The position numbers and the translations under genes were made by a program. From Faecalibacterium taiwanense (lineage in GTDB: Bacteria; Bacillota; Clostridia; Oscillospirales; Ruminococcaceae): a DNA stretch of 64,000 nucleotides. The notes below the pieces were generated by a model. The model was not told the origin of the DNA, ran no database searches, and saw only the letters and a program-made list of their open reading frames with translations. Location: NCBI RefSeq assembly GCF_036632915.2, contig NZ_CP155552.1:2232001-2296000 (forward strand), written 5' to 3'. Below are positions 52,326-60,853 of this stretch, piece by piece. How positions within the stretch are numbered: position 1 is the stretch's first letter; each line of letters opens with the position of its first letter.

Positions 52326-53312
52326 ATGCGCAGACGGACTTTTTTAGCCGGGCTGGGCTTTGCAGCCTTGCAGCTGGCAGGCTGCAGCGCAAAGTCGCAG
52401 ACCACACCGGACTATGTGCTGACCTATGCCGACAACCAGCCCGCCGGGTACCCCACTACGCAGGGCGCGCAGTATTTTGCAGACCTTGTGCAGCAGCAGA
52501 CCGGGGGCAAGGTGGTCATTCAGGTCAAGGCGAACGGCGAGTACGGCTCGGAACAGCAGGTGTGGGAACAGCTTGCCATTGGCGGCGTAGATTTTGCCCG
52601 TGTGTCGCTCTCGGTGGTCACGGACGATCTGCCCCGGCTCAACGTGCTGCTGCTGCCGTATCTCTACCGGGATGCCGACCACATGTGGCGCGTGCTGGAC
52701 GGCAGCATCGGGGCTGAGTTTTTGCAGGACTTTACCGCGCAGGGGCGCGTGGGCCTGAGCTGGTACGACGCGGGTGCCCGCTCGTTCTATGCCCGTCAGC
52801 CGGTGCGCAGCCTAAGCGATCTGCAGGGCAAGACCATCCGCGTGCAGGATTCGCAGATCGTGATCGACATGATCCGCCTGCTGGGTGCAGTGCCGGAGAC
52901 CACGGCGTACAGCGATGTCTACTCGGCGCTTGAGACCGGGCAGATCGATGCCGCCGAAAACAACTGGCCGGCCTACTATTCCATGGAGCACTACAAGGTG
53001 GCACGGTACTACATGGCCGATGAGCACAGCCGCGTACCGGAGGTGCAGCTGGCTTCCGGCCGCACATGGGATGCACTGCCGGAGGAATATCGGCAGACCC
53101 TGCAAGCGTGCGCCCGGGCATCGGCGCAGTACGAGCGCCAACTCTGGGCACAGGAGGAAACAGCTGCCCGAAAAGCGGCATTGGCTGGCGGGTGCCGGGA
53201 ACTGCCGCTGCCCGAAGAAGAAATGCAGAACTTCCGGCAGCTGGTGCAGCCGCTGTACCGAAAATACTGTGCCGACTATCTGCCGCTGGTGGAAGAGATA
53301 CAGGCAGAGTGA
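52326..53312 (+). CDS. Orphan TRAP-type solute-binding lipoprotein (DctP family)
   Basis: 328 residues from ATG 52326 (GGGAGGG upstream). MRRRTFLAGLGFAALQLAGC ends in a lipobox (Cys20). DctP features: GVDFARVSLSVV, WYDAGARSFYARQP, SLSDLQGKTIRVQDSQIVID (ligand Arg in IRVQ) and IDAAENNWPAYY. It is distinct from the binding protein at 49307 and has its own promoter. It may be an alternative subunit for the same permease, widening specificity, or the extracytoplasmic input of the two-component system. Confidence 0.9.
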   Translation: MRRRTFLAGLGFAALQLAGCSAKSQTTPDYVLTYADNQPAGYPTTQGAQYFADLVQQQTGGKVVIQVKANGEYGSEQQVWEQLAIGGVDFARVSLSVVTDDLPRLNVLLLPYLYRDADHMWRVLDGSIGAEFLQDFTAQGRVGLSWYDAGARSFYARQPVRSLSDLQGKTIRVQDSQIVIDMIRLLGAVPETTAYSDVYSALETGQIDAAENNWPAYYSMEHYKVARYYMADEHSRVPEVQLASGRTWDALPEEYRQTLQACARASAQYERQLWAQEETAARKAALAGGCRELPLPEEEMQNFRQLVQPLYRKYCADYLPLVEEIQAE

Positions 53313-53404
53313 CAACCGAAAAGGGACGAGTCAAATAAAAAGGCTCACAGCTTTGAGGTTATGCTGCGGAGCACTTTTCCTCCACGTCCCCACTCCGTGG
53401 AACA

Positions 53405-53440
53405 GCAAACAAGCCAGACCCGCCGGTCTGGCTTGTTTGC
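53405..53440. terminator. Bidirectional hairpin between convergent genes
   Basis: CAAACAAGCCAGACC pairs perfectly with GGTCTGGCTTGTTTG around CGCC. It lies between the TRAP binding protein and the leftward secreted-protein gene; no T run on either side beyond the stem. Confidence 0.6.
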
Positions 53441-53513
53441 AATATCAAAATAAATGTTTCCGCTGAATATACCCAAGGTGCAGCGGAGGACCTTCTGAAT
53501 CAAAAACTCTCCC

Positions 53514-54215
53514 TTAGCTCACATATTCATCGGTCACGCTGATGATGTTGGCATTGCCTTCCAGACTTTCATACACGTTCACGACGGCATAGTGCATCTC
53601 AGCACCCGGATAAACCGTGGTTGCTTCGCACAGGATGCGGTAGTTCGTGCCTGCCACGGTCTGGGTGCTCAACAGAGCCACCGGCACATAATCCACACCT
53701 ACAAGGCCCTCGGTGGCCTTGTTGAACGCCGCCGTGGCTTCCTCCGTCATGGCGGGGGACTCCGCTTCCTGCCAGGTGCCCACAGCGTCTTCCTTGTAGT
53801 CCAGATTTGTCAGGCACAGCGGGTCGCCGATGTCCAGAATTTCTGCCTTGCCCAGCCAGCCGCGCTGCAGCGTGACCACAACATACTCTTCCTGTGCGCC
53901 CGGTACGACGACAGTCGCCTTGCACAGAATGCGGTACTGGATACCGGAGCCGGTGGTGCGGCTTGCCAGCAGGGCCACGGGCGTGTAGGAAACGCCCTCC
54001 AGACCTTCAAAGGCCTTGTCGAACACTTTGCGGACTTTCTCGGTCAGTGCCGGGTCGGAAGCACGCTTCCAGCTGCTGGAAATACAGTTTTCCTCAGCCA
54101 CAGCAGAAACTGGTTCCACCGTCTCTGCCGAAAGTGCGTATGCCTGTACCGCGCCGCCTGCCAGCAGGGAAAGAGCCATCACAGCCGTCATGCAAACAGA
54201 AACCGTCTTTTTCAT
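53514..54215 (-). CDS. Secreted two-repeat protein with cystatin-like QxVxG motif
   Basis: 233 residues from ATG 54215. A signal peptide (MKKTVSVCMTAVMALSLLAG, cleavage around AYA) is followed by two tandem repeats of about 85 residues. Repeat 1 runs from SSSWKRASDPALTEKVRKVF to the ILDIGDPL strand; repeat 2 runs from GTWQEAESPAMTEEATAAFN to ANIISVTDEYVS. Both follow helix, VPVALL strand, then YRILCEATTV strand, then VVNVY strand, the order of a cystatin fold. Repeat 2 has TQTVAGTNY, i.e. the QxVxG protease-contact motif; repeat 1 has SRTTGSGIQY and lost it. Each repeat has one Cys at the same place. Function unproven: protease inhibitor or another cystatin-fold secreted protein. Confidence 0.62.
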   Translation of the reverse strand: MKKTVSVCMTAVMALSLLAGGAVQAYALSAETVEPVSAVAEENCISSSWKRASDPALTEKVRKVFDKAFEGLEGVSYTPVALLASRTTGSGIQYRILCKATVVVPGAQEEYVVVTLQRGWLGKAEILDIGDPLCLTNLDYKEDAVGTWQEAESPAMTEEATAAFNKATEGLVGVDYVPVALLSTQTVAGTNYRILCEATTVYPGAEMHYAVVNVYESLEGNANIISVTDEYVS

Positions 54216-54585
54216 AATAATATATTCCCTCTTCTTATTGTGTGTCGCTGCCGGGGTGTGCACCCGGTTTTGTCGCTTCATTCTGGATACAAATGAGCCG
54301 CCCTCGGAATTGCACGGGTTTGAAATATTTTCCAAAAAAAGAAAAAAGCCTGTGTGCACAGTCCTGAATGACAGGCTCTGCATCCCTCCTGAACATCCCT
54401 CCAATTTCCATTTGGGCGATCCAAATCGAAAAAACAGAGTAGAGGGAAAACGCATCGAAAAATCGTGGATATTTCAAATTATTGTTCATTGAGGCGTGAA
54501 TTTTGCCTTTGTGAAGTGGGAACCAGATATCACTAGATATCACTGGATGACACCAGATGGAAGATGAGGATAAAAACTCAAAATT

Positions 54586-54776
54586 CCTTGTGCTAATAAC
54601 ACGTGTGGGTTCGACCCCCACCACCGGCATAAAAAGGAAGCCCTCCAGCTTGTCTGGGGGGCTTTCTTTTATCTGCGGCGTGTGAGCGGGTCGAACAGCA
54701 CGACCCTGCACAGCAGGGGAGCAATCAGCCCTGCGGGCTGTTGCTCAGTGCGCGGGAGACCCCCACCACCGGCATA
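54586..54776 (+). repeat. 191-bp direct repeat, right copy, with tRNA-Leu 3' fragment
   Basis: Identical to 46370-46560. Left of it ACTCAAAAT also matches the tRNA anticodon loop (54576-54584) before identity breaks at one base, so homology extends slightly further left. The tRNA 5' half is missing, hence no functional tRNA here. The 370 bases between the secreted-protein start and this copy hold no gene; short repeats of GATATCACT occur at about 54526-54545. Confidence 0.9.
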
Positions 54777-54825
54777 AAAGCCCATCAGGCATTCGCCCAA
54801 TGCCGTTAAGTTAAGAGGCTAAAGA

Positions 54826-54864
54826 AAAATAGACTTCATCGAAAAGATGAGGTCTATTTTTTTT
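54826..54864. terminator. Hairpin with T run after the right repeat
   Basis: AAAATAGACTTCATC pairs with GATGAGGTCTATTTT, followed by TTTTG. It may be the terminator of a gene now lost, or serve both strands. Confidence 0.7.
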
Positions 54865-54908
54865 GAAAAAGATCAGAAACAGATTTTACGCACCCTTTGC
54901 CGGATATG

Positions 54909-54948
54909 CCAAGGCCCCCACAGAACACGGGCTCTGCAGGGGCCTTGC
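54909..54948 (-). terminator. Hairpin downstream of rpiR-type gene
   Basis: CAAGGCCCC pairs with GGGGCCTTG, with inner CACAGA/TCTG pairing. Twelve bases beyond the RpiR stop on the minus strand; no T run. Confidence 0.5.
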
Positions 54949-54958
54949 GGGCAATATT

Positions 54959-55804
54959 TTACAGCATTTTGACCGCCAGTGCTTCACTGGTGCGATCCTG
55001 TGCGGCGTTGGCATTTTCGGGGTCGTCCATGGTGTAGCGCAGCACCAGCACTTCAGCCACATACAGCAGCGCCACCTTGACCGGGATGTTGCCGGAGTCC
55101 AGCGGGCTTTCCTGCGCACCACACAGCAGCACGATATCCGCCAGCTTTGCGCCGGGCGAATCCTCATAATGGGTGAGCAGAATGATCTTTGCGCCCGCCG
55201 CCTTGGCCGCGCGCAGCGTTTCCAGCATATCGCGGGTAGCGCCGGAATAGGAAACGAACAGCACCACATCCTCCGGGGTCATCAGGCTGGCCGTGATCAG
55301 CTGCATATGGCTGTCGCCTGCCGTGCGGAACTTGGTGGAGAAGCAGGCAAAGCGGGCGCAGATATCATTTGCAATATACATGCTGCCGCCCTGACCAAGG
55401 CAGTACACCTGCCGGGCCTTGTGCATCAGCTCCGAAGCCTTGTCCACCGCCTCCGGCGAAAGATTGTTCTGGGTGCCGTTGATGGTAGTCATCAGCAAGG
55501 CGCTGGCGTGCTCGCACAAAGTTGCCGTGTCGGCATCCGGCTCCGGCACATGCTGGTTGACCAGTGCACCGGTGGCGTTGGCCTGCGCCAGCGCAATGCG
55601 CATTTCATGATAGCCCTCAAACCCCAGCGCCCGGCAGAAGCGGAACACCGTTGCCTCTGCCACACAGCACTCCTTTGCCAGCGAGGAGATGGACAGATAC
55701 TGTGCCTCTGCCGCGTGCTGCACAAGATAGTCCGCCACGGTGCGGCCCGATTTTGTCAGGTCGCCCTGATGCTGCTGCAGCAGCTCCCAAAAATTCGTTG
55801 CCAT
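54959..55804 (-). CDS. RpiR-family regulator of the sialic-acid operon (NanR-like)
   Basis: 281 residues. N-terminal HTH_6 domain (TVADYLVQHAAEAQYLSISS, LAKECCVAEATVFRFCRALGF) and C-terminal SIS sugar-phosphate-binding domain (QVYCLGQGGSMYIANDIC, LFVSYSGATRDMLETLRAAK). It is transcribed away from the nan genes with 473 bases between. RpiR regulators of sialate operons respond to N-acetylmannosamine-6-phosphate or related phosphosugars. Three TGAAA-N5-TTTC sites in the gap are its probable operators. Confidence 0.9.
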   Translation of the reverse strand: MATNFWELLQQHQGDLTKSGRTVADYLVQHAAEAQYLSISSLAKECCVAEATVFRFCRALGFEGYHEMRIALAQANATGALVNQHVPEPDADTATLCEHASALLMTTINGTQNNLSPEAVDKASELMHKARQVYCLGQGGSMYIANDICARFACFSTKFRTAGDSHMQLITASLMTPEDVVLFVSYSGATRDMLETLRAAKAAGAKIILLTHYEDSPGAKLADIVLLCGAQESPLDSGNIPVKVALLYVAEVLVLRYTMDDPENANAAQDRTSEALAVKML

Positions 55805-55986
55805 TTTTCTTTTTCCTCTTTTCCGGCGCAGCAGTCCACCGACCCGGATCAGCTGCCGACCGTTTCATTCACCTTTATAAAAAGTATAAAAGAATCGTCC
55901 CCGCTTCGCAAGAGACGCATTGCCCACATTTTGGCCCGCAGTTCTGTGCAGAGCACACAGTTTTGGCGGAAAAACTGGCCATTTTG

Positions 55987-56033
55987 TGAAAATATCTTTC
56001 AATTTTACATTTTTGTTTAGAAAAACATTTTCA
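55987..56033. promoter_or_regulatory. Two upstream operator copies for the RpiR-type regulator
   Basis: TGAAAATATCTTTCA (55987-56001) and, in opposite orientation, AGAAAAACATTTTCA (56019-56033; its complement reads TGAAAATGTTTTTCT). Both fit TGAAAATRTYTTTCW. They are 32 bases apart, about three helical turns. Confidence 0.65.
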
Positions 56034-56171
56034 CTATCGTTTTGGTGGGTTTGTACCATTTTGTAATAGTTTCAGAAGAGTAAAGCAAGATTTTCTTTGC
56101 ATTTCAACATATATCCCACACTTTTGTGCACAATGCACACTGTCATTCTGAAAATTTATGAAAACCATGAA

Positions 56172-56200
56172 TGGACAAAATGAAAATATTTTTCTATAAT
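56172..56200 (+). promoter_or_regulatory. nan promoter with operator across the -10
   Basis: TGGACA (56172-56177), 17-base spacer and perfect TATAAT (56195-56200). The third operator copy TGAAAATATTTTTCT (56181-56195) fills the spacer and touches the -10, a repressor position. Confidence 0.8.
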
Positions 56201-56277
56201 GGAGCCATCAAGAGCGGCCGCTGGCACGGCAGGCCGCCAACAACGTGAAGCATCTTGAATGCGAAGGAGAAACTACT

Positions 56278-57627
56278 ATGAAAAACTGCATTTCCCGCCG
56301 TTCGTTCCTGAAGGCCGCTGGCATTCTGGGCGCAGCCGGCGCTCTGGCCGCATGCGGCGGCTCTTCTGCAAGCACCAGCACTGCTGCTTCCACCGCAGGT
56401 TCTACTGCTGCAAGCGCAGCTGCTTCTTCCACCAGCATCAAGCTGTGGACATACCCCATCGGCGGCTGGGGCAATGACGACACTGTTCAGGGTCTGGTTT
56501 CCAGCTTCAACGCAAAGTATCCTGACATCAAGGTCACTGTGGAGTATCTGGACTACACCAACGGCGACGATCAGGTGAACACCGCCATCGAGGGCGGCAG
56601 CGCACCTGATCTGATCATGGAAGGTCCCGAGCGTCTGGTTGCAAACTGGGGCGCAAAGGGCGTTATGGCTCCGCTGAACGACCTGTGGACCGATGATGCC
56701 AAGAAGGACATCTACGAGTCCGTTGAGTCCGCCTGCAAGGACACTGCCGGCAACTACTACGAGTATCCCCTGTGCATGACCGCACACTGCATGGCCGTGA
56801 ACATGACCAAGGTCAAGGAAGTGGGCGCTGACCAGTACATTGATACCGACAAGCACACCTGGAGCACCGACGGCTTCCTGAAGACCGTTGACGCCCTGTA
56901 CAACGGCGGTTACGAGAACGTTGCAGCCATCTACTGCGCAGGTCAGGGCGGCGACCAGGGCACCCGCGCGATCATCAACAACATGTACGGCGGCACCTTT
57001 ACCGATGCAGCCCACACCAAGTACACTGCCGACTCCGCCGAGAACATCAAGGCGATCCAGACCCTGCACGACACCAAGGGCATCAACTTTGACGCTTCCA
57101 TCGCAGGCGGCGACGAGATCACCCTGTTCCGCAACGGCACCCTGCAGATGGCATTCTGCTGGAACATTGCACAGCAGGCCAACAGCGACAACAACGCCGC
57201 CGGTCTGACCAACGATGGCGACGAGATCTTCCCCATGGCCTTCCCCACCGACAGCGGCGACCCGAAGCTGTGTGGCGGCATCTGGGGCTTCGGCATCTTT
57301 GATAACGGCGACGAGGCCAAGATCGAAGCAGCCAGGACCTTCATCGACTTCATCGCTGCCGACCCCGATCAGGTCAAGGACAGCGTGCTGGCTTCCACCT
57401 ACTTCCCGGTCCGTACCAGCGTGGGCGACATCTACGCCGACAACGAGATCATGAGCGAGTACAGCAAGTTCATGGCTTATCTGGGCGACTACTACCAGAT
57501 CACTCCGGGCTGGGCAACCGCACGCACCGAGTGGTGGAACATGCTGCAGCGCGTCGGCTCCGGTGAGGATGTCGAGACTGCCGTCAAGACCTTTGTGGAC
57601 AACGCAAACGCTGCCGCACAGGCATAA
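56278..57627 (+). CDS. Sialic-acid ABC transporter substrate-binding lipoprotein (CUT1 family)
   Basis: 449 residues. MKNCISRRSFLKAAGILGAA contains a twin-arginine motif (SRRSFL) and lipobox LAAC (Cys26), with a Ser/Thr/Ala linker after it. Family-1 binding-protein features include APDLIMEGPERLVANWG and YEYPLCMTAHCMAVNMTKV. Its place as first gene after the RpiR operator region and before nanA/nanE/nanK makes sialic acid (Neu5Ac or a related form) the likely ligand. AAGGAG precedes ATG 56278. No ATPase gene is in the cluster; CUT1 importers often share an MsmK-type ATPase encoded elsewhere. Confidence 0.87.
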   Translation: MKNCISRRSFLKAAGILGAAGALAACGGSSASTSTAASTAGSTAASAAASSTSIKLWTYPIGGWGNDDTVQGLVSSFNAKYPDIKVTVEYLDYTNGDDQVNTAIEGGSAPDLIMEGPERLVANWGAKGVMAPLNDLWTDDAKKDIYESVESACKDTAGNYYEYPLCMTAHCMAVNMTKVKEVGADQYIDTDKHTWSTDGFLKTVDALYNGGYENVAAIYCAGQGGDQGTRAIINNMYGGTFTDAAHTKYTADSAENIKAIQTLHDTKGINFDASIAGGDEITLFRNGTLQMAFCWNIAQQANSDNNAAGLTNDGDEIFPMAFPTDSGDPKLCGGIWGFGIFDNGDEAKIEAARTFIDFIAADPDQVKDSVLASTYFPVRTSVGDIYADNEIMSEYSKFMAYLGDYYQITPGWATARTEWWNMLQRVGSGEDVETAVKTFVDNANAAAQA

Positions 57628-57667
57628 GCCCATCCACTCTGCCGGGGGCAGATAATTATTGACGCTT

Positions 57668-57708
57668 CGCCCCTTCCTCGAAGATCCCGACGAGGGAGGG
57701 GCTTTATT
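57668..57708 (+). terminator. Intercistronic hairpin between binding protein and permease genes
   Basis: GCCCCTTCCTCG pairs with CGAGGGAGGGGC, followed by TTTATTTG. Probably a partial terminator or mRNA stabiliser that makes the binding protein more abundant than the permeases. Confidence 0.7.
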
Positions 57709-57737
57709 TGTAAAAAAAATCATAACCGAAAGGAACG

Positions 57738-58661
57738 GTGATTCTCTTGGCTGCAAAAACGGCGATCAAAGAGCCTAAGCGCAGCAGTGCGCTGGTACGG
57801 CGCGAGACCTTCGCTTCCTATTGCTTCCTGCTGCCCAGCCTGATCTTCTTCCTGGGCTTCGTCATCTATCCCATGGTGCTGTGCGTGGTGACCAGCTTCT
57901 TCGATTCCACCATGAACCGTGCCGACATCTTTGTGGGGCTTGCAAACTATAAGGAACTGTTCACAGACCCCATCTTTCTGGGTGCCTTAAAGAACACCTT
58001 CATCATCGTGGTGGTGTCTGTGCCCGTCACCTGCGCCTTCTCGCTGTGGGTCTCCTCTGCCATCGTAGACCTGCCCGAGTGGGCTACCAGCCTTTTCCGC
58101 TGCGTGTTCTACCTGCCCGTGGTCACCGGCTCCGTGGCTGTTACCGTGGTGTGGAAGTGGATGTACAACAACTACTACGGCATCTTCAACTATCTGGGCA
58201 AGACTCTGGGCCTCATTGACAAGAACATCAACTGGCTGGGCGATGAGCGCTTTGCTCTGGGCTGCATCATCCTGATCCTGCTCACCACCTCTGTGGGCCA
58301 GCCCATCGTGCTGTACGTTTCCGCTCTGGGCAATGTGGACCAGTCCATCGTGGAAGCTGCAGAAGTGGATGGTGCCACCGATTTCCAGTGCTTCTGGAAG
58401 ATCAAGTGGCCCGCCATCATGCCCACCACTCTGTACATTCTGGTCATTACCACCATCAACTCCTTCCAGTGCTTTGCGCTGATCCAGCTGCTGACTTCCG
58501 GCGGCCCCAACCACAGCACCGATACCATCATGTACTACATCTACTACACCGCCTTCAAGCTGTACCGCTACGGCTACGGCAACGCAATGGGTGTGGTGCT
58601 GGCAGTCATCATCGCCATTCTGTCGGCTGTCCAGTTCAAGCTGGGCAACCAGGATAATTAA
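57738..58661 (+). CDS. Sialic-acid ABC transporter permease 1 (CUT1, MalF-like)
   Basis: 307 residues from GTG 57738 (AAAGGA upstream; TTG 57747 is an alternative). Six membrane segments starting FCFLLPSLIFFLGFVIYP-like. The EAA loop is EAAEVDGATDFQCFWKIKWP (about residues 213-232). FASYCF near the N-terminus and the C-terminal YRYGYGNAMGVVLAVI are typical of sugar permeases. The partner permease gene starts 15 bases downstream but is frameshifted. Confidence 0.88.
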   Translation: MILLAAKTAIKEPKRSSALVRRETFASYCFLLPSLIFFLGFVIYPMVLCVVTSFFDSTMNRADIFVGLANYKELFTDPIFLGALKNTFIIVVVSVPVTCAFSLWVSSAIVDLPEWATSLFRCVFYLPVVTGSVAVTVVWKWMYNNYYGIFNYLGKTLGLIDKNINWLGDERFALGCIILILLTTSVGQPIVLYVSALGNVDQSIVEAAEVDGATDFQCFWKIKWPAIMPTTLYILVITTINSFQCFALIQLLTSGGPNHSTDTIMYYIYYTAFKLYRYGYGNAMGVVLAVIIAILSAVQFKLGNQDN

Positions 58662-58676
58662 AGGAGGTGCCGGACA

Positions 58677-59650
58677 ATGAGTGCAAATGCCGCTGCAAAA
58701 AAGCAAAAACCGTTGAAGCGTCACCCCAGCAAGCTCAAGAAGATGAGCGCCTACATGATCCTGACGCTGATCCTCATCAGCATCGTTGCGGTGCTGTTCG
58801 CCTTCCCGCTGTACTGGATCATCACCGGTTCCTTCAAGACCGGTGCCGCCATCAATGCCACCACCCCCGAATGGTGGCCCAGCCAGTGGGTGCTGACCAA
58901 CTACCAGAAGCTGTTTTCCGGCAAGAGCGCCCCGCTGTGGCAGCTGGCTGTGCCCTTTGGTTCCAAGTTCAGCGCTAACGGCGAGCCCATCTACTTCTCG
59001 GTAGGCCCCACCGCTCCCGCTGCCATCCGCTGGATGCTCAACACCGTGTTCATGGCCGTCATGTCTATGATCCTCACCTGCATCACCGCCGCCATGGCCG
59101 GCTATGCACTGGCAAAAAAGCGCTTTGTAGGCCGCAAGCTGCTGTTCACCCTCATCGTGTGTGCAATGGCTCTGCCCAAGCAGGTCATTCTGATCCCCTG
59201 CTGCGCGAAATGAGCAGCCTGAACCTGTACAACACCATCTGGGCCGTCATCTTCCCCATCGTGGGCTGGCCCTTTGGTGTGTTCCTGATGAAGCAGTTCA
59301 GTGAGGGCATCCCCACTGAGATGCTGGAAGCAGCCCGCATCGACGGTGCAAGCGAGGCCAAGACCTTCATCGACATCGTGCTGCCCATGGTCAAGCCGGG
59401 CATCGGTGCACTGGCCATTTTTACCTTCATCAACAGCTGGAACGACTACTTCATGCAGTTGATCATGCTGTCCAGCACCAGCAACCTGACCATCTCGCTG
59501 GGCATTGCAAAGCTGCAGGCTGAGAACAGCACCGACTTTGGCCTGATCATGGCAGGTGCCGCACTGGCTGCTGTGCCTATCATCATCATCTTCCTCATTT
59601 TCCAGAAGTACTTTACCAAGGGCATCGCTATGGGTGCTGTTAAGGGCTAA
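58677..59650 (+). pseudogene. Sialic-acid ABC transporter permease 2 (MalG-like), frameshifted
   Basis: The frame from ATG 58677 (AAAGGAGG upstream) encodes a MalG-type permease until ILIPCCAK and stops at 59213. The rest continues in another frame from the same place: LREMSSLNLYNTIWAV, the EAA loop EAARIDGASEAKTF and the C-terminal KYFTKGIAMGAVKG to 59650. The family spells the junction ILIPLLREM, so one C missing from the run CCCC at 59195-59198 explains it; with it the product would be 324 residues. Either a sequencing/assembly error, a real inactivation or slippage at the C run. All other nan genes are intact. Confidence 0.88.
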
Positions 59651-59852
59651 AATCCCGACCGCCGCCTGCGGCGGAAACAGGAGGATTTTTGGCGCAGCGG
59701 TCTGCAAGACGCAAGGCCCGCCCAAGGGCCGAAGCGGATGCAGGGCACCGCAAGAGGGCATTGAACCCGTTACCCGAAACAGAAAGCGTACGAGCTTGAT
59801 GCAAAATCATTTCATCTGTATTTATTACTATTTTTAAAGAAGGGTTTGGAAC

Positions 59853-60782
59853 ATGAAAGATATCAAAAAATATCAGGGTGTCATCCCCGCCTTTTACGCC
59901 TGCTACGACGCAGAGGGCAATATTTCCACCGAGGGCGTCAAGGCCCTTACCCGCCATCTGATCGCCAAAGGCGTCAAGGGCGTGTATGTAGGCGGTTCCT
60001 CCGGCGAGTGCATCTACCAGCACGTGGATGAGCGCAAGGCCGTTCTGGAAGCCGTGATGAGCGAAGCCAAGGGCAAGCTGACCGTCATTGCGCATGTCGG
60101 CTGCAACAATACCGCCGACAGCGTGGAGCTGGCCCGCCATGCCGAGAGCGTGGGCGTAGATGCCATTGCATCCATTCCTCCCATCTACTTCCACCTGCCG
60201 GAGTACGCCATTGCAAAGTACTGGAACGATATGTCCGCTGCTGCTCCCAACACCGAGTTCGTCATCTACAATATCCCGCAGCTGGCAGGCACCGGCCTGA
60301 CCATGAGCCTGCTGAAGGAAATGCTCAAGAACCCCAATGTAGTGGCTGTGAAGAACAGCTCCATGCCCACGCAGGACATCCAGATGTTCAAGGATGCCGG
60401 TATCGCCGCCCGCGGCGAGGGGAATTTTGTGGTGTTCAACGGCCCCGATGAGCAGTTCGTTTCCGGCCGCGTCATCGGCGCAGACGGCGGCATCGGCGGC
60501 ACCTACGCCGTCATGCCCGAGCTGTATCTGGCCATGAACAACCACATCAACAAGGGCGAGATCGAAGCCGCCCGCGCCATCCAGTACGATGCCGACCGCA
60601 TCATCTACAAGATGTGCGAAGCCCACGGCAACCTGTACGCCGTGCAGAAGGAGATCCTGCGCCGGATGTACGGTCTGGAGCTGGGCGGCGTGCGTGAGCC
60701 GATGCCCGGCCTGATCCCGGAAGATGAAGCCATCGTGGCCGAAGCACAGGCCATGATCGAAGCTGCCATCGCAAAGCTGTAA
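59853..60782 (+). CDS. nanA: N-acetylneuraminate lyase (DapA/NanA family)
   Basis: 309 residues, class I aldolase TIM barrel. YVGGSSGECIYQ holds the carboxylate-binding Ser/Gly motif, FVIYNIPQLAGT the catalytic Tyr (YNIP) and VVAVKNSS the Schiff-base Lys. The YNIP and GGSSGE spellings agree with lyases of the sialate type rather than DapA. It cleaves Neu5Ac to ManNAc and pyruvate. AAGAAGGG precedes ATG. The 200 bases before it hold a GC-rich hairpin (CCGCC/GGCGG at about 59658-59676) and no gene. Confidence 0.9.
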   Translation: MKDIKKYQGVIPAFYACYDAEGNISTEGVKALTRHLIAKGVKGVYVGGSSGECIYQHVDERKAVLEAVMSEAKGKLTVIAHVGCNNTADSVELARHAESVGVDAIASIPPIYFHLPEYAIAKYWNDMSAAAPNTEFVIYNIPQLAGTGLTMSLLKEMLKNPNVVAVKNSSMPTQDIQMFKDAGIAARGEGNFVVFNGPDEQFVSGRVIGADGGIGGTYAVMPELYLAMNNHINKGEIEAARAIQYDADRIIYKMCEAHGNLYAVQKEILRRMYGLELGGVREPMPGLIPEDEAIVAEAQAMIEAAIAKL

Positions 60783-60792
60783 AATTGAAGCA

Positions 60793-60841
60793 GCGCCCCT
60801 CTCCGTCTCTTTTCAGAGGGGAGAGCGGGCGCTTGTTTTTG
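60793..60841 (+). terminator. Hairpin between nanA and the YhcH-like gene
   Basis: GCGCCCCTCTCC pairs with GGAGAGCGGGCGC, followed by TTGTTTTT. May be a partial terminator within the operon. Confidence 0.65.
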
Positions 60842-60853
60842 GAGGGACGTTTT

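Noticed and set aside
54574-54630. A second tRNA-Leu gene
   Set aside because: Only the 3' half is present as part of the direct repeat; acceptor 5' strand, D-arm and 5' anticodon stem are missing.
59651-59852. Possible riboswitch ahead of nanA
   Set aside because: One GC-rich hairpin is visible, but no known consensus or terminator/antiterminator pair was found.
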